Position numbers and translations under genes: made by a program. This document shows, one piece after another, positions 1 through 8,846 of a stretch of DNA of 53,624 bases; position 1 is the stretch's first letter, and each line of letters begins with the position of its first letter. Origin of the DNA: Hyphomicrobiales bacterium (lineage in GTDB: Bacteria; Pseudomonadota; Alphaproteobacteria; Rhizobiales; Ancalomicrobiaceae); the NCBI GenBank assembly GCA_021286855.1, contig JAJTBO010000025.1:1-53624 (forward strand), in the 5' to 3' direction. The notes beneath the pieces were generated by a model that was not told the origin of the DNA, ran no database searches, and saw only the letters and a list, made by a program, of their open reading frames with translations.

Positions 1-358
1 CGACCGGGATGCCGCGGCCGTTGTCGGTGATGGTCAGCGTGCCGTCGGCGTCGAGCCGCACGTCGATGAAGGTGGCGTGGCCGGCCACCGCCTCGTCCAT
101 CGAGTTGTCGATCACTTCGGCGAAGAGATGGTGCAGCGCCTTCTCGTCGGTGCCGCCGATGTACATGCCCGGTCGCCGCCGGACCGGCTCCAGGCCTTCC
201 AACACTTCGATGTGCGAGGCGTCGTAGTCGCTCTCCGACGGCGTGCCGCGCTTCGCCGTCTGCGCCAGCGCCGACTTCACCGCCGCCGCCTTCGCCGCCG
301 CCGTCTCGCGCTTGGGCGCGGCCGGAGCCGCCCCGCCGAAGAGATCGTCGTTGCCCAT
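1..358 (-). CDS. parE: DNA topoisomerase IV subunit B, N-terminal part (runs off the window)
   Basis: Read on the minus strand, the first ~119 codons begin MGNDDLFGG. After an Ala/Lys-rich stretch of about 40 residues comes the start of a GHKL ATPase domain: [15 protein letters not shown], then [10 protein letters not shown] (the Asn/Glu that bind Mg-ATP), then [10 protein letters not shown]. This pattern belongs to type II topoisomerase B subunits. The loosely conserved Ala/Lys-rich leader before the ATPase is typical of alphaproteobacterial ParE rather than GyrB. The product would pair with ParC to decatenate chromosomes. The start ATG at 358 follows GAGG at good spacing. The rest of the gene lies left of position 1, so the ParE versus GyrB choice rests on the N-terminus only. 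Confidence 0.85.
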   Translation of the reverse strand, partial: MGNDDLFGGAAPAAPKRETAAAKAAAVKSALAQTAKRGTPSESDYDASHIEVLEGLEPVRRRPGMYIGGTDEKALHHLFAEVIDNSMDEAVAGHATFIDVRLDADGTLTITDNGRGIPV

Positions 359-478
359 GTCGCCTCGAAGTGAACCCGTCGATTTCGAATCGGCGGCCAT
401 GATGTCACGGAAAACCGCGCCCCGGAAAGCGGCGTTCACGCCCCGTTCCGGAACCGCCCACAACTCGCGTCGCCGTCG

Positions 479-1081
479 TCAAGCCGGCCGCCCGTCCTCG
501 TCCACGAGGTTCGGGCGCGGATAGGCGGCGTCCGCCACCGCATGCGCCTCCCAGAACAGACGCTCGAGGCCGTCGTCGACCGGCCCGCAGGCCTCCACCA
601 CCGCCGCCGCCCAGGCGACGTAGTCGGCCAGCCGCCCGACGCCCCAACCGGCCGGCGGCGTGCGCACCAGGGCCCTGAGATTGGAGGTCTTGTCGGCCAG
701 CTTGATCAGCTTGGCGTCGCGGCAGAGCCCCGGCGCATGCTGGATCTGCAGCCACTTGCGCCGATCCTTCGGCAGCGTCTTGTCGTCGGTGACGGCGAGG
801 ACGAGATCGGCGACGCGCATCCCGAACACCGCCACGATGTCGTCGCGGGTGACGTCGACGTCCTCGACGGTGTCGTGCAGAAGCCCGGCGATCACCACCT
901 CGACGTCGCCGGGCGCATCGGCCAGCGAGATCAGCTCGGCCACCTCGAGCAGGTGGTTGACGTAGGGCTCGGCGTCGATGCCCTTGCGCTGCTGGTCCTT
1001 GTGCGCCTTGGCCGCCCAATGGGCGGCGTGCGTGATCCGCGTGATCGCCGATGCTTCGGGGCTCGCCGGGCGCGTGGTCAT
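479..1081 (-). CDS. MESH1-like HD-domain small alarmone hydrolase
   Basis: A 200-residue single-domain HD protein of the RelA/SpoT hydrolase type. Visible motifs are HxxQxRKG with PYVNH near the N-terminus, the HD box LLHDTVEDVD, VTDDKTLPKDRRK and KLIKLADKTSNLR. The order and wording closely match animal MESH1 (HDDC3) and bacterial small alarmone hydrolases of about 180 residues, which remove pyrophosphate from (p)ppGpp; MESH1 also acts on NADPH. No synthetase, TGS or ACT domain follows, so it would be hydrolase only. In-frame ATGs lie at 1081, 1111 and 1120. I chose 1081 because it gives the usual family length. The gene is divergent from yidD, and the alternative starts overlap that gene's 5' end. 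Confidence 0.85.
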   Translation of the reverse strand: MTTRPASPEASAITRITHAAHWAAKAHKDQQRKGIDAEPYVNHLLEVAELISLADAPGDVEVVIAGLLHDTVEDVDVTRDDIVAVFGMRVADLVLAVTDDKTLPKDRRKWLQIQHAPGLCRDAKLIKLADKTSNLRALVRTPPAGWGVGRLADYVAWAAAVVEACGPVDDGLERLFWEAHAVADAAYPRPNLVDEDGRPA

Positions 1082-1126
1082 GGGATAAGTCTCGGAAGAG
1101 GTGGTTTGCATATGCTGCATCGCAGC

Positions 1127-1591
1127 ATGATGCGCCCGAACCCCGCCGATCGCAACCCGCAGCGCCCCGAGCCCGCCGACGCCATGTGTCGCATCTGCCG
1201 CCTTTCGCTTCGCTACGCCGCTCCGGACGAGCGTTCGAACGCCGCCTCCGCGCCGGCCGCGCCGCCGATCGAGCCGCTCGGCCGTTCCTGGCGGCGGCCG
1301 CACGTCTTCCTCGCCCGGCTCCTGGTGCGCGCCTATCGGCTGACCTTCTCCGCCTTCATGGGCCGCACCTGCCGCTATTTCCCGACCTGTTCGGAATATA
1401 CGGAGGAAGCGATCGCCCGCTTCGGCCTGTGGGCCGGCTTCTGGATCGGGCTCTCCCGAATCCTCAGATGTCACCCCTGGGGCGCGAACGGCCTCGATCC
1501 CGTGCCGAGCGAGTTGCCGCCCGATTCCCGCTGGTATAGACCCTGGCGCTACGGCCGCTGGACCGGCCGTCACATCACCACGCGGCTCTGA
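1127..1591 (+). CDS. yidD: YidD-type membrane protein insertion efficiency factor
   Basis: The core reads [47 protein letters not shown] and GLDPVP. These are the diagnostic blocks of YidD, a small membrane-associated protein with conserved cysteines that helps YidC insert inner-membrane proteins. Here it lies apart from rpmH-rnpA-yidC, as is common in alphaproteobacteria. The family is 70-130 residues. This reading gives 154, with a polar N-terminal extension of about 55 residues. In-frame ATGs at 1112, 1127, 1130 and 1184 are all possible, and 1184 (135 residues) is the shortest that keeps all conserved blocks. Function is certain, start is not. Confidence 0.85.
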   Translation: MMRPNPADRNPQRPEPADAMCRICRLSLRYAAPDERSNAASAPAAPPIEPLGRSWRRPHVFLARLLVRAYRLTFSAFMGRTCRYFPTCSEYTEEAIARFGLWAGFWIGLSRILRCHPWGANGLDPVPSELPPDSRWYRPWRYGRWTGRHITTRL

Positions 1592-1659
1592 CGCCGCCGA
1601 TTCCCCCTCGCTTACCCGGGCCCGTATCCGGGAGTGAGCCCATGAGGAGCTGTTTCCCG

Positions 1660-3648
1660 ATGATCTCGATCACTTTCCCCGATGGCGCGAAGCGCGAGTT
1701 CGAAGCCGGCGTGACCGGTCTCCAGGTCGCCGAATCGATCGCCAAGTCGCTGGCCAAGAAGTGCCTGGCGATGGAGCTCGACGGCGTCGAGACGGATCTC
1801 TCCGACCCGATCGGCAAGGATTCGCGCCTGCGCTTCGTCACCAAGGACGACGGCCGGCAAGCGCTCGAACTCATCCGCCACGACGCCGCCCACGTCATGG
1901 CCGAGGCCGTGCAGGAACTCTTCCCCGGCACCCAGGTCACCATCGGCCCGTCGATCGAGAACGGCTTCTATTACGACTTCTACCGCGTCGACGAGGCGGG
2001 CGCCCCGAAGCCCTTCACCATCGACGACCTTCCGGCGATCGAGGCGAAGATGCGCGAGATCATCGCGCGCAACAGCCCCTTCACCAAGGAGGTGATCCCG
2101 CGCGAGGAGGCCAAGGCCCGCTTCGCCGCGCTCGGCGAGAAGTTCAAGGTCGAGCTGATCGACGCCATCCCCGGTGACGAACCGATCAAGATCTACAAGC
2201 AGGGCGACTGGTTCGACCTCTGCCGCGGCCCCCATCTGCCCTCGACCGGCCTGATCGGCACCTCCTTCAAGCTGATGAAGGTGGCCGGCGCCTATTGGCG
2301 CGGCGACGCCGCCAATCCGATGCTCAGCCGCATCTACGGCACCGCCTGGATGAACGACAAGGATCTCCAGGCCTATCTCACCATGCTCGAGGAGGCCGAG
2401 AAGCGCGATCATCGCCGGCTCGGCCGTGAGATGGACCTCTTCCACTTCCAGGAGGAAGGCCCCGGCGTCGTCTTCTGGCACGCCAAGGGCTGGTCGCTGT
2501 TCCAGTCGCTCACCGCCTACATGCGCCGCCGCCTCGCCGAGGACTACCAGGAGGTCAACGCGCCCCAGGTCCTCGACAAGGTCCTGTGGGAGACCTCCGG
2601 CCACTGGGGCTGGTACAAGGAGAGCATGTTCCAGGTCGAGTCCGCCGGCGACGACACCGAGGACAAGCGCGTCTTCGCGCTGAAGCCGATGAACTGCCCG
2701 GGCCATCTGCAGATCTTCAAGCATGGCTTGAAGTCCTACCGTGAACTGCCGATGCGTCTTGCCGAATTCGGCCTCGTTCATCGTTACGAAGCGTCCGGCG
2801 CCATGCACGGCCTGATGCGCGTGCGCGGCTTCACTCAGGACGACGCCCACATCTTCTGCACCGACGAGCAGATGGCCAACGAGTGCATGAAGATCAACGA
2901 TCTGATCCTCTCGGTCTACGCCGACTTCGGCTTCGACGAGATCGTCGTCAAGCTCTCGACCCGGCCGGAGAAGCGCGTCGGCTCCGACGATCTGTGGGAC
3001 CGCGCCGAGACCGTCATGACCGAGGTGCTGAAGACCATCGAGGCGGAATCCGGCGGCCGCATCAAGACCGGCATCAACCCCGGCGAGGGCGCCTTCTACG
3101 GTCCGAAGTTCGAATACACCCTGCGCGACGCCATCGGCCGCGAATGGCAGTGTGGCACCACCCAGGTCGACTTCAACCTGCCGGAGCGCTTCGGCGCCTT
3201 CTACGTCGACGCCGACGGCTCCAAGAAGGAGCCGGTGATGATCCATCGCGCCATCTGCGGCTCGATGGAGCGTTTCCTCGGCATTCTGATCGAGAACTAC
3301 GCCGGCCACTTCCCGCTGTGGCTCGCGCCGACCCAGATCGTGGTGACCACCATCACCTCCGACGCCGACGCCTATGCGGCCGAAGTTCACAAGAAGCTGC
3401 GCAAGGCCGGCTTCCGCGCCGAGGTCGACCTCCGCAACGAGAAGATCAACTACAAGGTCCGCGAGCACTCGCTGGCCAAGGTCCCGGTGATCCTGGTCTG
3501 CGGCAAGCGCGAGGCCGAGGAGGGCACCGTGGCGGTGCGCCGTCTCGGCTCCCAGGCCAACACGGTCAAGCCGCTCGTCGACGTCATCGCCGAGCTGACC
3601 GACGAGGCGACCCCGCCGGACGTGAAGCGGGCGCTCGCCGAGGCGTGA
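1660..3648 (+). CDS. thrS: threonine--tRNA ligase
   Basis: A 662-residue class II aminoacyl-tRNA synthetase that charges tRNA-Thr. In order: a TGS domain (about residues 1-60), an editing domain with the HxxxH pair at H74/H78 and the later [10 protein letters not shown] block, and the catalytic core with motif 2 ([20 protein letters not shown]) and motif 3 ([15 protein letters not shown]). Zinc ligands include the Cys of MNCPGH. A C-terminal anticodon-binding domain contains [24 protein letters not shown] and [13 protein letters not shown]. The start at 1660 is supported by AGGAGC ten bases upstream. The in-frame ATG at 1642 overlaps that ribosome site and is rejected. No T-box or attenuator is visible. 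Confidence 0.98.
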   Translation: MISITFPDGAKREFEAGVTGLQVAESIAKSLAKKCLAMELDGVETDLSDPIGKDSRLRFVTKDDGRQALELIRHDAAHVMAEAVQELFPGTQVTIGPSIENGFYYDFYRVDEAGAPKPFTIDDLPAIEAKMREIIARNSPFTKEVIPREEAKARFAALGEKFKVELIDAIPGDEPIKIYKQGDWFDLCRGPHLPSTGLIGTSFKLMKVAGAYWRGDAANPMLSRIYGTAWMNDKDLQAYLTMLEEAEKRDHRRLGREMDLFHFQEEGPGVVFWHAKGWSLFQSLTAYMRRRLAEDYQEVNAPQVLDKVLWETSGHWGWYKESMFQVESAGDDTEDKRVFALKPMNCPGHLQIFKHGLKSYRELPMRLAEFGLVHRYEASGAMHGLMRVRGFTQDDAHIFCTDEQMANECMKINDLILSVYADFGFDEIVVKLSTRPEKRVGSDDLWDRAETVMTEVLKTIEAESGGRIKTGINPGEGAFYGPKFEYTLRDAIGREWQCGTTQVDFNLPERFGAFYVDADGSKKEPVMIHRAICGSMERFLGILIENYAGHFPLWLAPTQIVVTTITSDADAYAAEVHKKLRKAGFRAEVDLRNEKINYKVREHSLAKVPVILVCGKREAEEGTVAVRRLGSQANTVKPLVDVIAELTDEATPPDVKRALAEA

Positions 3649-3755
3649 TCGCAGGATCGACGCGGGAGCCGACGGCGACGTCGGCCCCCGCCGCGGCCTT
3701 TCGAGGCCGCCTTCCCCTGCGCTGGATGGAAAGTTCCGAAGCGGTCTGCGTTCGG

Positions 3756-3881
3756 TGCGCGATGGTTCGAGACGACGCGCCGAAGGCGCGTCTCCTCACC
3801 ATGAGGCGTATGTATCTGTCGCGACAACGAAAAGCGCCTCATGGTGAGGAGAGCCGAAGGCTCGTCTCGAACCATCGCGCA
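3756..3881. repeat. Large intergenic palindrome with nested hairpins
   Basis: The left arm (3756-3809) and right arm (3835-3881) are reverse complements over the outer block TGCGCGATGGTTCGAGACGA and the inner block TCTCCTCACCATGAGGCG. Each arm also carries its own small hairpin, and these differ in sequence: GACGCGCC-gaa-GGCGCGTC on the left, GAGCC-gaa-GGCTC on the right. The apex contains a further palindrome, TGTCGCGACA. The words CTCCTCACCATGAGG and TTCGAGACG recall the abundant intergenic palindromes of Bradyrhizobium-type genomes (from memory). It sits between thrS and a convergent small gene, so it may act as a bidirectional terminator. I see no second copy in the window. Confidence 0.85.
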
Positions 3882-3929
3882 CCCCGTCGCCGTGTCCACC
3901 CACGCCGAAGCGACGAGGAATGCCCCCTG

Positions 3930-4151
3930 TCACCTCTCCGCGTCGACCCGCTCCTCGAGATCCCGGCGGATCTCCTCCCGGCTCGCGCCGCGTTTCCAGG
4001 CGACGTCGCCGATCCACGCGCCGGCCGCGAACATGGCGAGGCCCGCGAGTATCTTCACCAGCTCGGTCCCCGGCGCGAGAAGAAACACGACCACGCCGAG
4101 AAGGCCGCCGGTGGCGGGCGCGAGGAAACGGACGAGGACGTGGCGCGGCAT
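3930..4151 (-). CDS. small two-helix membrane protein, unknown function
   Basis: A 73-residue protein. Residues about 8-27 (FLAPATGGLLGVVVFLLAPG) and 32-50 (KILAGLAMFAAGAWIGDVAW) are hydrophobic enough to span the membrane. They are followed by a charged tail, KRGASREEIRRDLEERVDAER, that probably lies in the cytoplasm. A CGGAG ribosome site stands about ten bases before the ATG. It is convergent with thrS across the large palindrome and divergent from hisI. I do not recognise a family. The ribosome site, membrane-protein composition and lack of a competing gene are the reasons to call it real. Confidence 0.6.
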   Translation of the reverse strand: MPRHVLVRFLAPATGGLLGVVVFLLAPGTELVKILAGLAMFAAGAWIGDVAWKRGASREEIRRDLEERVDAER

Positions 4152-4279
4152 CGGCGGGCTCCGGGTGCGAGACGATCCGAGACTAACCGCCGTCGCCCGG
4201 TCGGAAAACCCGCGCGTCGCGCCTTCGATCCGCCGTCCCGCGTCTTGACCGCCTCGACCCCCGCGCCTATCCCCGATCC

Positions 4280-4786
4280 ATGACCGAAACCGCCCCCTTC
4301 CCCGCCGCCTCGCGCGACCCCGACGCCCTCGAGATGGGACGGACGCTCTCGCCCCGCTTCGACGCGAACGGCCTCGTCACCGCCGTCGTCGTCGACGTCG
4401 TCGGCCGCGACGTCGTCATGCTCGCCCACATGAACGCCGAAGCGCTCGCCAAGACCATCGAGACCGGCGTCGCCACCTATTGGAGCCGCTCGCGCGCCGC
4501 CCTCTGGGTCAAGGGCGAGACCTCCGGCAATCGCCAGATCGTGAAGCGCCTGCGCGTCGATTGCGACCAGGACGCCGTCGTGCTCGAAGTCGAGGTCGAA
4601 GGCCACGGCGCCTCCTGCCACCGCGGCTTCCATTCGTGCTTCTACCGCGAGATCCCGGTCGGCCGCCCCGGCGCGCCCCTCGCCTTCGTCGAAAGCGATC
4701 CCGCCTTCGATCCGAAGGCCGTCTACGGCACGGCTTCCGGCCACGCTCCCGGCTGCGGTTGCGGCGAAGACCACGGCGACGACTGA
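4280..4786 (+). CDS. hisI: phosphoribosyl-AMP cyclohydrolase
   Basis: A 168-residue enzyme that opens the purine ring of phosphoribosyl-AMP in the third step of histidine biosynthesis. Diagnostic motifs are YWSRSRAALWVKGETSGN, DCDQDAVVLEV (Mg-binding aspartates) and CHRGFHSCFYR (zinc cysteines). The C-terminal tail GHAPGCGCGEDH is Cys/Gly-rich. There is no fused phosphoribosyl-ATP pyrophosphatase (HisE) domain, which fits alphaproteobacteria where hisE is separate. No other his genes are near. No strong ribosome site precedes the ATG. It is followed 75 bases later by phnM on the same strand. Confidence 0.96.
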   Translation: MTETAPFPAASRDPDALEMGRTLSPRFDANGLVTAVVVDVVGRDVVMLAHMNAEALAKTIETGVATYWSRSRAALWVKGETSGNRQIVKRLRVDCDQDAVVLEVEVEGHGASCHRGFHSCFYREIPVGRPGAPLAFVESDPAFDPKAVYGTASGHAPGCGCGEDHGDD

Positions 4787-4861
4787 TCCCGCGACCGTCA
4801 TCGCCCCTTCATGCGAAGGGAGGAAACGGGAGGCTTCGTTCGAACCCGCCGGAGACTTCCC

Positions 4862-6034
4862 ATGCTGCGCCCGCCGCTCGCCGACCGCCTTCCCTCCTGG
4901 ACGATCGAGAACGGCCGCGTCCTCCATGACGAAGGGTTCGACGAAGCCGCCCTCGTCCTCGACGCCGGCCTGATCGTCGAGGCGGCCGAGGCGACCGACC
5001 GGCGCTTCGACGCCTCCGGCCTGCTCGTCCTGCCCGGCGTCGTCGACGTCCACGGCGACGCCTTCGAGCGCCAGTTGATGCCGCGCCCCGGCGTCGGCTT
5101 CGACCTGGCGACCGCTCTCTTCGACACCGACCGCCAGCTTCTGACGAACGGCGTCACCACCGCCTTCCACGGCGTCACTTGGTCTTGGGAGCCGGGCCTG
5201 CGCGGCGCGGAGAACGCCCGCGCCCTCCTCGACGCGCTGGAGCGCCTCGGCCCCGACCTCCTCGTCGACACCCGCTATCACCTGCGCCACGAGACCTACA
5301 ATCTCGACGGCGAGGCCGAGATCCTCGACTGGATCGAGAAGGGCCGGATCGGCTGCCTCGCCTTCAACGACCACACCACGGGTCTGGCGAAATACCGCGG
5401 CAAGCCCGAGAAGCTCGCCACGATGATCCATCGCTCCGGCCTCGACCAGAACGACTTCCTGGCCCTGGTGGAGAGCGTCCACGCCCGCGCCGACGCCGTC
5501 GCCCCCTCGATCGAGCGCCTCGCCGCCGCCGCCCGCGCCGCGAACGTGCCGATGCTCTCGCACGACGACATGTCGCCGCAGATGCGCCGCTGGTATCGCG
5601 ACCTCGGCGTCGCCGTCGCCGAATTCCCGATGGACGAGGCGACCGCCCGCGCCGCGATCGAGGTCGGCGAAGCGACCGTCTTCGGCGCGCCCAACGTCCT
5701 GCGCGGCGGCTCGCACACCGGCTGCCCCGCCGCCGCCGACATGGTCGGCAAGGATCTCTGCTCGATCCTCGCCTCCGACTACTATTATCCGGCGCTCGCC
5801 GCCGCCCCCTTCCGCCTCGCCGCCGACGGCGTCCGCCCGCTCGAAGAGACCTGGAGCCTCGTCTCGAAGAACCCGGCCGCCGCCTTCGGCCTCGCCGATC
5901 GCGGCCGCCTCGCGCCCGGCCTGCGCGCCGACGTCGTCGCCGTCGACGCGAGCCCCGATCGCCCGCCGCGCGTCGTCGCGACCTTCGTCGCCGGCCGCCT
6001 CGCCCATTGCGCCGACGGCGCGCGCATCGGCTGA
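4862..6034 (+). CDS. phnM: PhnM-like amidohydrolase (ribose 1-methylphosphonate 5-triphosphate diphosphatase family)
   Basis: A 390-residue amidohydrolase. The metal-binding signature is PGVVDVHGDAFERQLMPRPG near residue 60, followed by NGVTTAFHGVTWSW, DTRYHLRHE, FNDHTTG, LSHDDM and GAPNVLRGGSHTG. These are characteristic of PhnM, which releases pyrophosphate from alpha-D-ribose 1-methylphosphonate 5-triphosphate in the C-P lyase pathway. GGAG seven bases before ATG 4862 decides the start over the upstream in-frame ATG at 4811. No phnG-L, phnN or phosphonate transporter is adjacent: the neighbours are hisI and a patatin. It may therefore serve a dispersed pathway or have another substrate. 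Confidence 0.85.
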   Translation: MLRPPLADRLPSWTIENGRVLHDEGFDEAALVLDAGLIVEAAEATDRRFDASGLLVLPGVVDVHGDAFERQLMPRPGVGFDLATALFDTDRQLLTNGVTTAFHGVTWSWEPGLRGAENARALLDALERLGPDLLVDTRYHLRHETYNLDGEAEILDWIEKGRIGCLAFNDHTTGLAKYRGKPEKLATMIHRSGLDQNDFLALVESVHARADAVAPSIERLAAAARAANVPMLSHDDMSPQMRRWYRDLGVAVAEFPMDEATARAAIEVGEATVFGAPNVLRGGSHTGCPAAADMVGKDLCSILASDYYYPALAAAPFRLAADGVRPLEETWSLVSKNPAAAFGLADRGRLAPGLRADVVAVDASPDRPPRVVATFVAGRLAHCADGARIG

Positions 6035-6160
6035 ACCGCAGCGCCCGCCCCGCCGAACGAAAATCCGACACGCCCCGTCGAAGGCGCGTCGTCGTTCATT
6101 CTTCTTGAATTGAATCGGTTGAAAATCCACATCGAGAGGAGAACCCGCAAGGAGGGTCCC

Positions 6161-7129
6161 ATGCTCGAAGGGGTGACGCGTCGTCTGTTCGGGCCGCTCG
6201 GCGAGAGCGGCGGAGGAAACGGCTCGCCCCCGCCCGCGCCGCCACGCGCGCCCCGCATCGGCCTCGCCGTCGGCGGCGGCGCGGCGCGCGGCTGGGCGGC
6301 GATCGGCGTCGTCCGCCGCCTGCGGGAAGCCGGGATCGTCCCCGACGTCGTCGCCGGCACCTCGATGGGCGCGGTGGTCGGAGCCTGCGACCTCGCCGGC
6401 CGGCTCGACCGGTTGGAGCGCTTCGCCCTCGGCTTGACCCCGCGCCGCGTCTTCTCGCTGCTCGATCTGCGCCTCGGCCGCTCCGGCCTCGTCGCCGGCG
6501 AGCGTCTCGCCGAACTGATCGTCGCCCAACTCGACGACATCCGGGTCGAGGACCTCGCCCGCCCCTTCACCGCCGTCGCGACGGAGCTTTCGACCGGCCA
6601 CGAGATCTGGCTGAACGGCGGCCGTCTGGTCGAGGTGCTGCGCGCCTCCTATGCGCTGCCCGGCATCTTCGAGCCGATGCGGATCGGCCGCCGCGTGCTC
6701 GTCGACGGCGCGCTGGTCAATCCGGTGCCGGTGTCGGTGTGCCGCGCGCAGGGCGCCGAACTGGTGATCGCGATCAACCTCGCCTCCGACACCTTCGCCC
6801 ACGGCACCGTCGTCCAGTCGCTGCCGGTCGAGGCCGAGGAAGAGACGGGGGCCGGCTTCGGCTCCGGCCTGATGCGCCGCGTCTTCGGCGGCACGGCCGA
6901 GACGCCCGGCCTCACCGGCGTGATGATGGAGAGCTTCAACATCATCCAGGACCGCATCACCCGGTCGCGGCTCGCCGGCGATCCGCCCGACGTGATGATC
7001 GCCCCCCGCGTCGGGTCGATCGGCCTGTTCGACTTCCATCGCGCGGCGGAGGCGATCGCCATCGGCGTCGCCGCCGCCGATCGGGCGCTGCCCGACGTCA
7101 CCGCGCTGATCGCGGAGATGACGCGCTGA
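6161..7129 (+). CDS. patatin-like phospholipase family protein
   Basis: A 322-residue bacterial patatin of the RssA/YchK type. The oxyanion loop is GLAVGGGAARGWA. The nucleophile Ser lies in the elbow GTSMG and the catalytic Asp in the DGA motif of LVDGALVNPVPV. Together they form the Ser-Asp dyad of this acyl-hydrolase fold. An N-terminal Pro/Gly-rich stretch of about 30 residues precedes the domain and there is no signal peptide, so it probably acts in the cytoplasm or at the inner membrane face. GGAGG six bases before ATG 6161 fixes the start and excludes the in-frame ATG at 6110. The real substrate (phospholipid or thioester) cannot be read from sequence. Confidence 0.93.
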   Translation: MLEGVTRRLFGPLGESGGGNGSPPPAPPRAPRIGLAVGGGAARGWAAIGVVRRLREAGIVPDVVAGTSMGAVVGACDLAGRLDRLERFALGLTPRRVFSLLDLRLGRSGLVAGERLAELIVAQLDDIRVEDLARPFTAVATELSTGHEIWLNGGRLVEVLRASYALPGIFEPMRIGRRVLVDGALVNPVPVSVCRAQGAELVIAINLASDTFAHGTVVQSLPVEAEEETGAGFGSGLMRRVFGGTAETPGLTGVMMESFNIIQDRITRSRLAGDPPDVMIAPRVGSIGLFDFHRAAEAIAIGVAAADRALPDVTALIAEMTR

Positions 7130-7159
7130 TCCTTCGGCCGCCCCCTGGGCCGAAAATGC

Positions 7160-7196
7160 GACGGGCGTCGCGAGCCCCTCGGCCGCGACGCCCGTC
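7160..7196. terminator. GC-rich hairpin between convergent genes
   Basis: A perfect 13-bp stem (GACGGGCGTCGCG paired with CGCGACGCCCGTC) with an 11-base loop lies between the end of the patatin gene and the end of the convergent CBS gene. There is no strong T-run. It is probably a shared bidirectional terminator. Confidence 0.7.
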
Positions 7197-7214
7197 GTCC
7201 CTCCTCGCGGAGGA

Positions 7215-7646
7215 TCACGCCGTGGCGATGTAGGCGCGCATGTGCGCGGCCTCTTCCTCGGCCAGCGCGATGCGCCGCGCCACCACGTCGCCGATCGAGA
7301 TCACGCCGATCAGCCGATCGCCGCGCGTCACCGGCATGTGGCGGAACCGCCCCTCGGTCATCCGCGCCAGCACACGATCGGTGGTCTCGGTCTCGAGGCA
7401 GGTGACGACGCGCGAGGACATGTAGACGTCGGCGGTCTTGTCGAGCGACGCCGGCCCCTCGGCGGCGAGCGCGCGGACGATGTCGCGCTCGGACAGGATG
7501 CCGGCGATGCCGCCGTGCGCGTCGATCAGCACCACCGCGCCGATCTTGTGGGTCGCGAGCGTCTCGCACACCTCCCGAAGCGTCTGCTTCGGACCCATGG
7601 TGACGACCTGTCGCCCCTTTTGACTGAGAATGGCCTGAACGGTCAT
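7215..7646 (-). CDS. tandem CBS domain protein
   Basis: A 143-residue stand-alone pair of CBS domains. The first contains VVTMGPKQTLREVCETLATHKIGAVVLID and GILSERDIVRAL. The second contains VVTCLETETTDRVLARMTEGRFRHMPV and GVISIGDVVARRI. Such stand-alone CBS pairs bind adenine nucleotides and act as energy sensors or regulators of partner proteins; no partner is evident here. AGGAGG seven bases before ATG 7646 fixes the start and excludes the ATG at 7667. It is convergent with the patatin gene across a hairpin. A rhomboid gene lies upstream on the same strand, about 200 bases away, so co-transcription is possible but not shown. Confidence 0.93.
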   Translation of the reverse strand: MTVQAILSQKGRQVVTMGPKQTLREVCETLATHKIGAVVLIDAHGGIAGILSERDIVRALAAEGPASLDKTADVYMSSRVVTCLETETTDRVLARMTEGRFRHMPVTRGDRLIGVISIGDVVARRIALAEEEAAHMRAYIATA

Positions 7647-7842
7647 GAGCGGTCCTCCTGGAGTCACGGCCCGAAATACGAACCGATTAGATCTGGATCC
7701 GACGCCTCCCTCTGCCGGGGACGTTCTGTGATTTGTCGGAAACGGACGGTCATTGTGCTTCCACCGAACCGCCCACGCAAGAGGGCGACGGCCTCGCGAT
7801 CCGCAATTTCCGACCTTTCGGTCGCGCGACGATCCGTCGCGT

Positions 7843-8544
7843 TCACCGGTTCGCGCGACGCGGATCGAACAGGCCGAAGGCGAGGAAACCGGCGAGAAAG
7901 CCGCCGAGATGCGCGCCCCAGGCGATCTCGCCGCCGTCGCCGCCGACCAGCCCCGAGCCGAACCAGACCAGGACCAGGTTCATCAGCACCAGCGCCGCCA
8001 TCGCGCCGCGCACCCGCGGTTCGGCGAGCGATTCGGCGACCGTCGCCGTCGCCGCCCAGGGCGGCCGGAAGACGAAGCGCAGCACCGCGCCGAGCAGTCC
8101 CGACACCGCCCCCGACGCCCCGAGCATCGGCGCCTGCGAGCCCCAGGCGACGGCGAGATGGCCGAGCGCCCCGCCGATCGTGACGAAGGCGAGGAAGGCG
8201 AAGAGCCGCGTCGCGCCGAGCCGGTCGAGCGCCGGGCGCGCCAGCGCCGCGAACATCGCCGAATTGATCAGAACGTGCGACCAGCCCTCGTGCAGGAAGG
8301 CGTAGGTCAGGAAGCTCCAGGCGAGCGCGCCCGCGCCGCCGGGATAGAGGAGCCCGGCGCCGTCGGCGGCGTAGCGATCCGGCACGAAGGCGAAGGTGTA
8401 GACGAGCCGCCCGTCGACGCCGGCCGACAGGAACCCGCGCGCCGCCGTGATCGCCAGGAAGGCCGCCACCAGGACCGTGATGCTCGCCGGTAGCAGAAAG
8501 ATCGGCTCGCGCCCGTCGTTACCCGTCCGCCTCTCGCCGTTCAT
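7843..8544 (-). CDS. rhomboid family intramembrane serine protease
   Basis: A 233-residue polytopic membrane protein with about six hydrophobic segments. The rhomboid signatures are visible: YAFLHEGWSHVLINSAMF (the HxxxN block of helix 2), the nucleophile Ser in LGASGAVSGLLGA (GxSG), and the catalytic His in WGAHLGGFLAGF near the C-terminus. It would cleave transmembrane segments of unknown substrates in the inner membrane. GGGAGG just upstream supports ATG 8544. The longer in-frame start at 8634 adds a low-complexity leader and is rejected. The gene lies between a CBS protein and a PAS-domain gene with no functional link visible. Confidence 0.92.
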   Translation of the reverse strand: MNGERRTGNDGREPIFLLPASITVLVAAFLAITAARGFLSAGVDGRLVYTFAFVPDRYAADGAGLLYPGGAGALAWSFLTYAFLHEGWSHVLINSAMFAALARPALDRLGATRLFAFLAFVTIGGALGHLAVAWGSQAPMLGASGAVSGLLGAVLRFVFRPPWAATATVAESLAEPRVRGAMAALVLMNLVLVWFGSGLVGGDGGEIAWGAHLGGFLAGFLAFGLFDPRRANR

Positions 8545-8846
8545 GCCGCCTCCCACCGTCGCTCCTTGCGGATATGGCCCGCCGGATCCCGACCGGCAAG
8601 CCGCGTCTCGATTCGGGTCGCCGAAAAACGGCACGACCTTCGCAAGTGTTGACGAGAAATGAATGCGTCGGGCTCGTCGACGTCCCGTTTCGGCACATGC
8701 GCCGGGGACGAGATCGAGCCTTTGCGCAAAGTCTCCGGCGAACCGTCGTCGTGGCCGCGTCGGCCGCGCGACGCCCGCCGGGGGCGGCGTCTCGTTTCGG
8801 GGCGCACCGTTCGGCGACGCGTCGAAGACGCGTGAGGGGGCATGAG
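8545..8846. other. intergenic region between divergent rhomboid and PAS genes
   Basis: About 300 bases with no convincing gene. It must contain the divergent promoters of the rhomboid gene and the PAS-domain gene. I see no clear repeats, operators or RNA genes. Confidence 0.5.

Noticed and set aside
1612-3468. A 618-codon minus-strand frame opposite thrS
   Set aside because: Antisense of a certain gene; no ribosome site or motif.
5364-6071. Arg-rich 235-codon minus-strand frame
   Set aside because: Pure GC-rich shadow of phnM with more than half Arg; not a protein.
4055-7039. A 994-codon open frame on the minus strand
   Set aside because: It is the antisense of hisI, phnM and the patatin gene. 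High GC removes stop codons from the opposite strand; the translation is Asp/Gly/Arg-rich without any motif.
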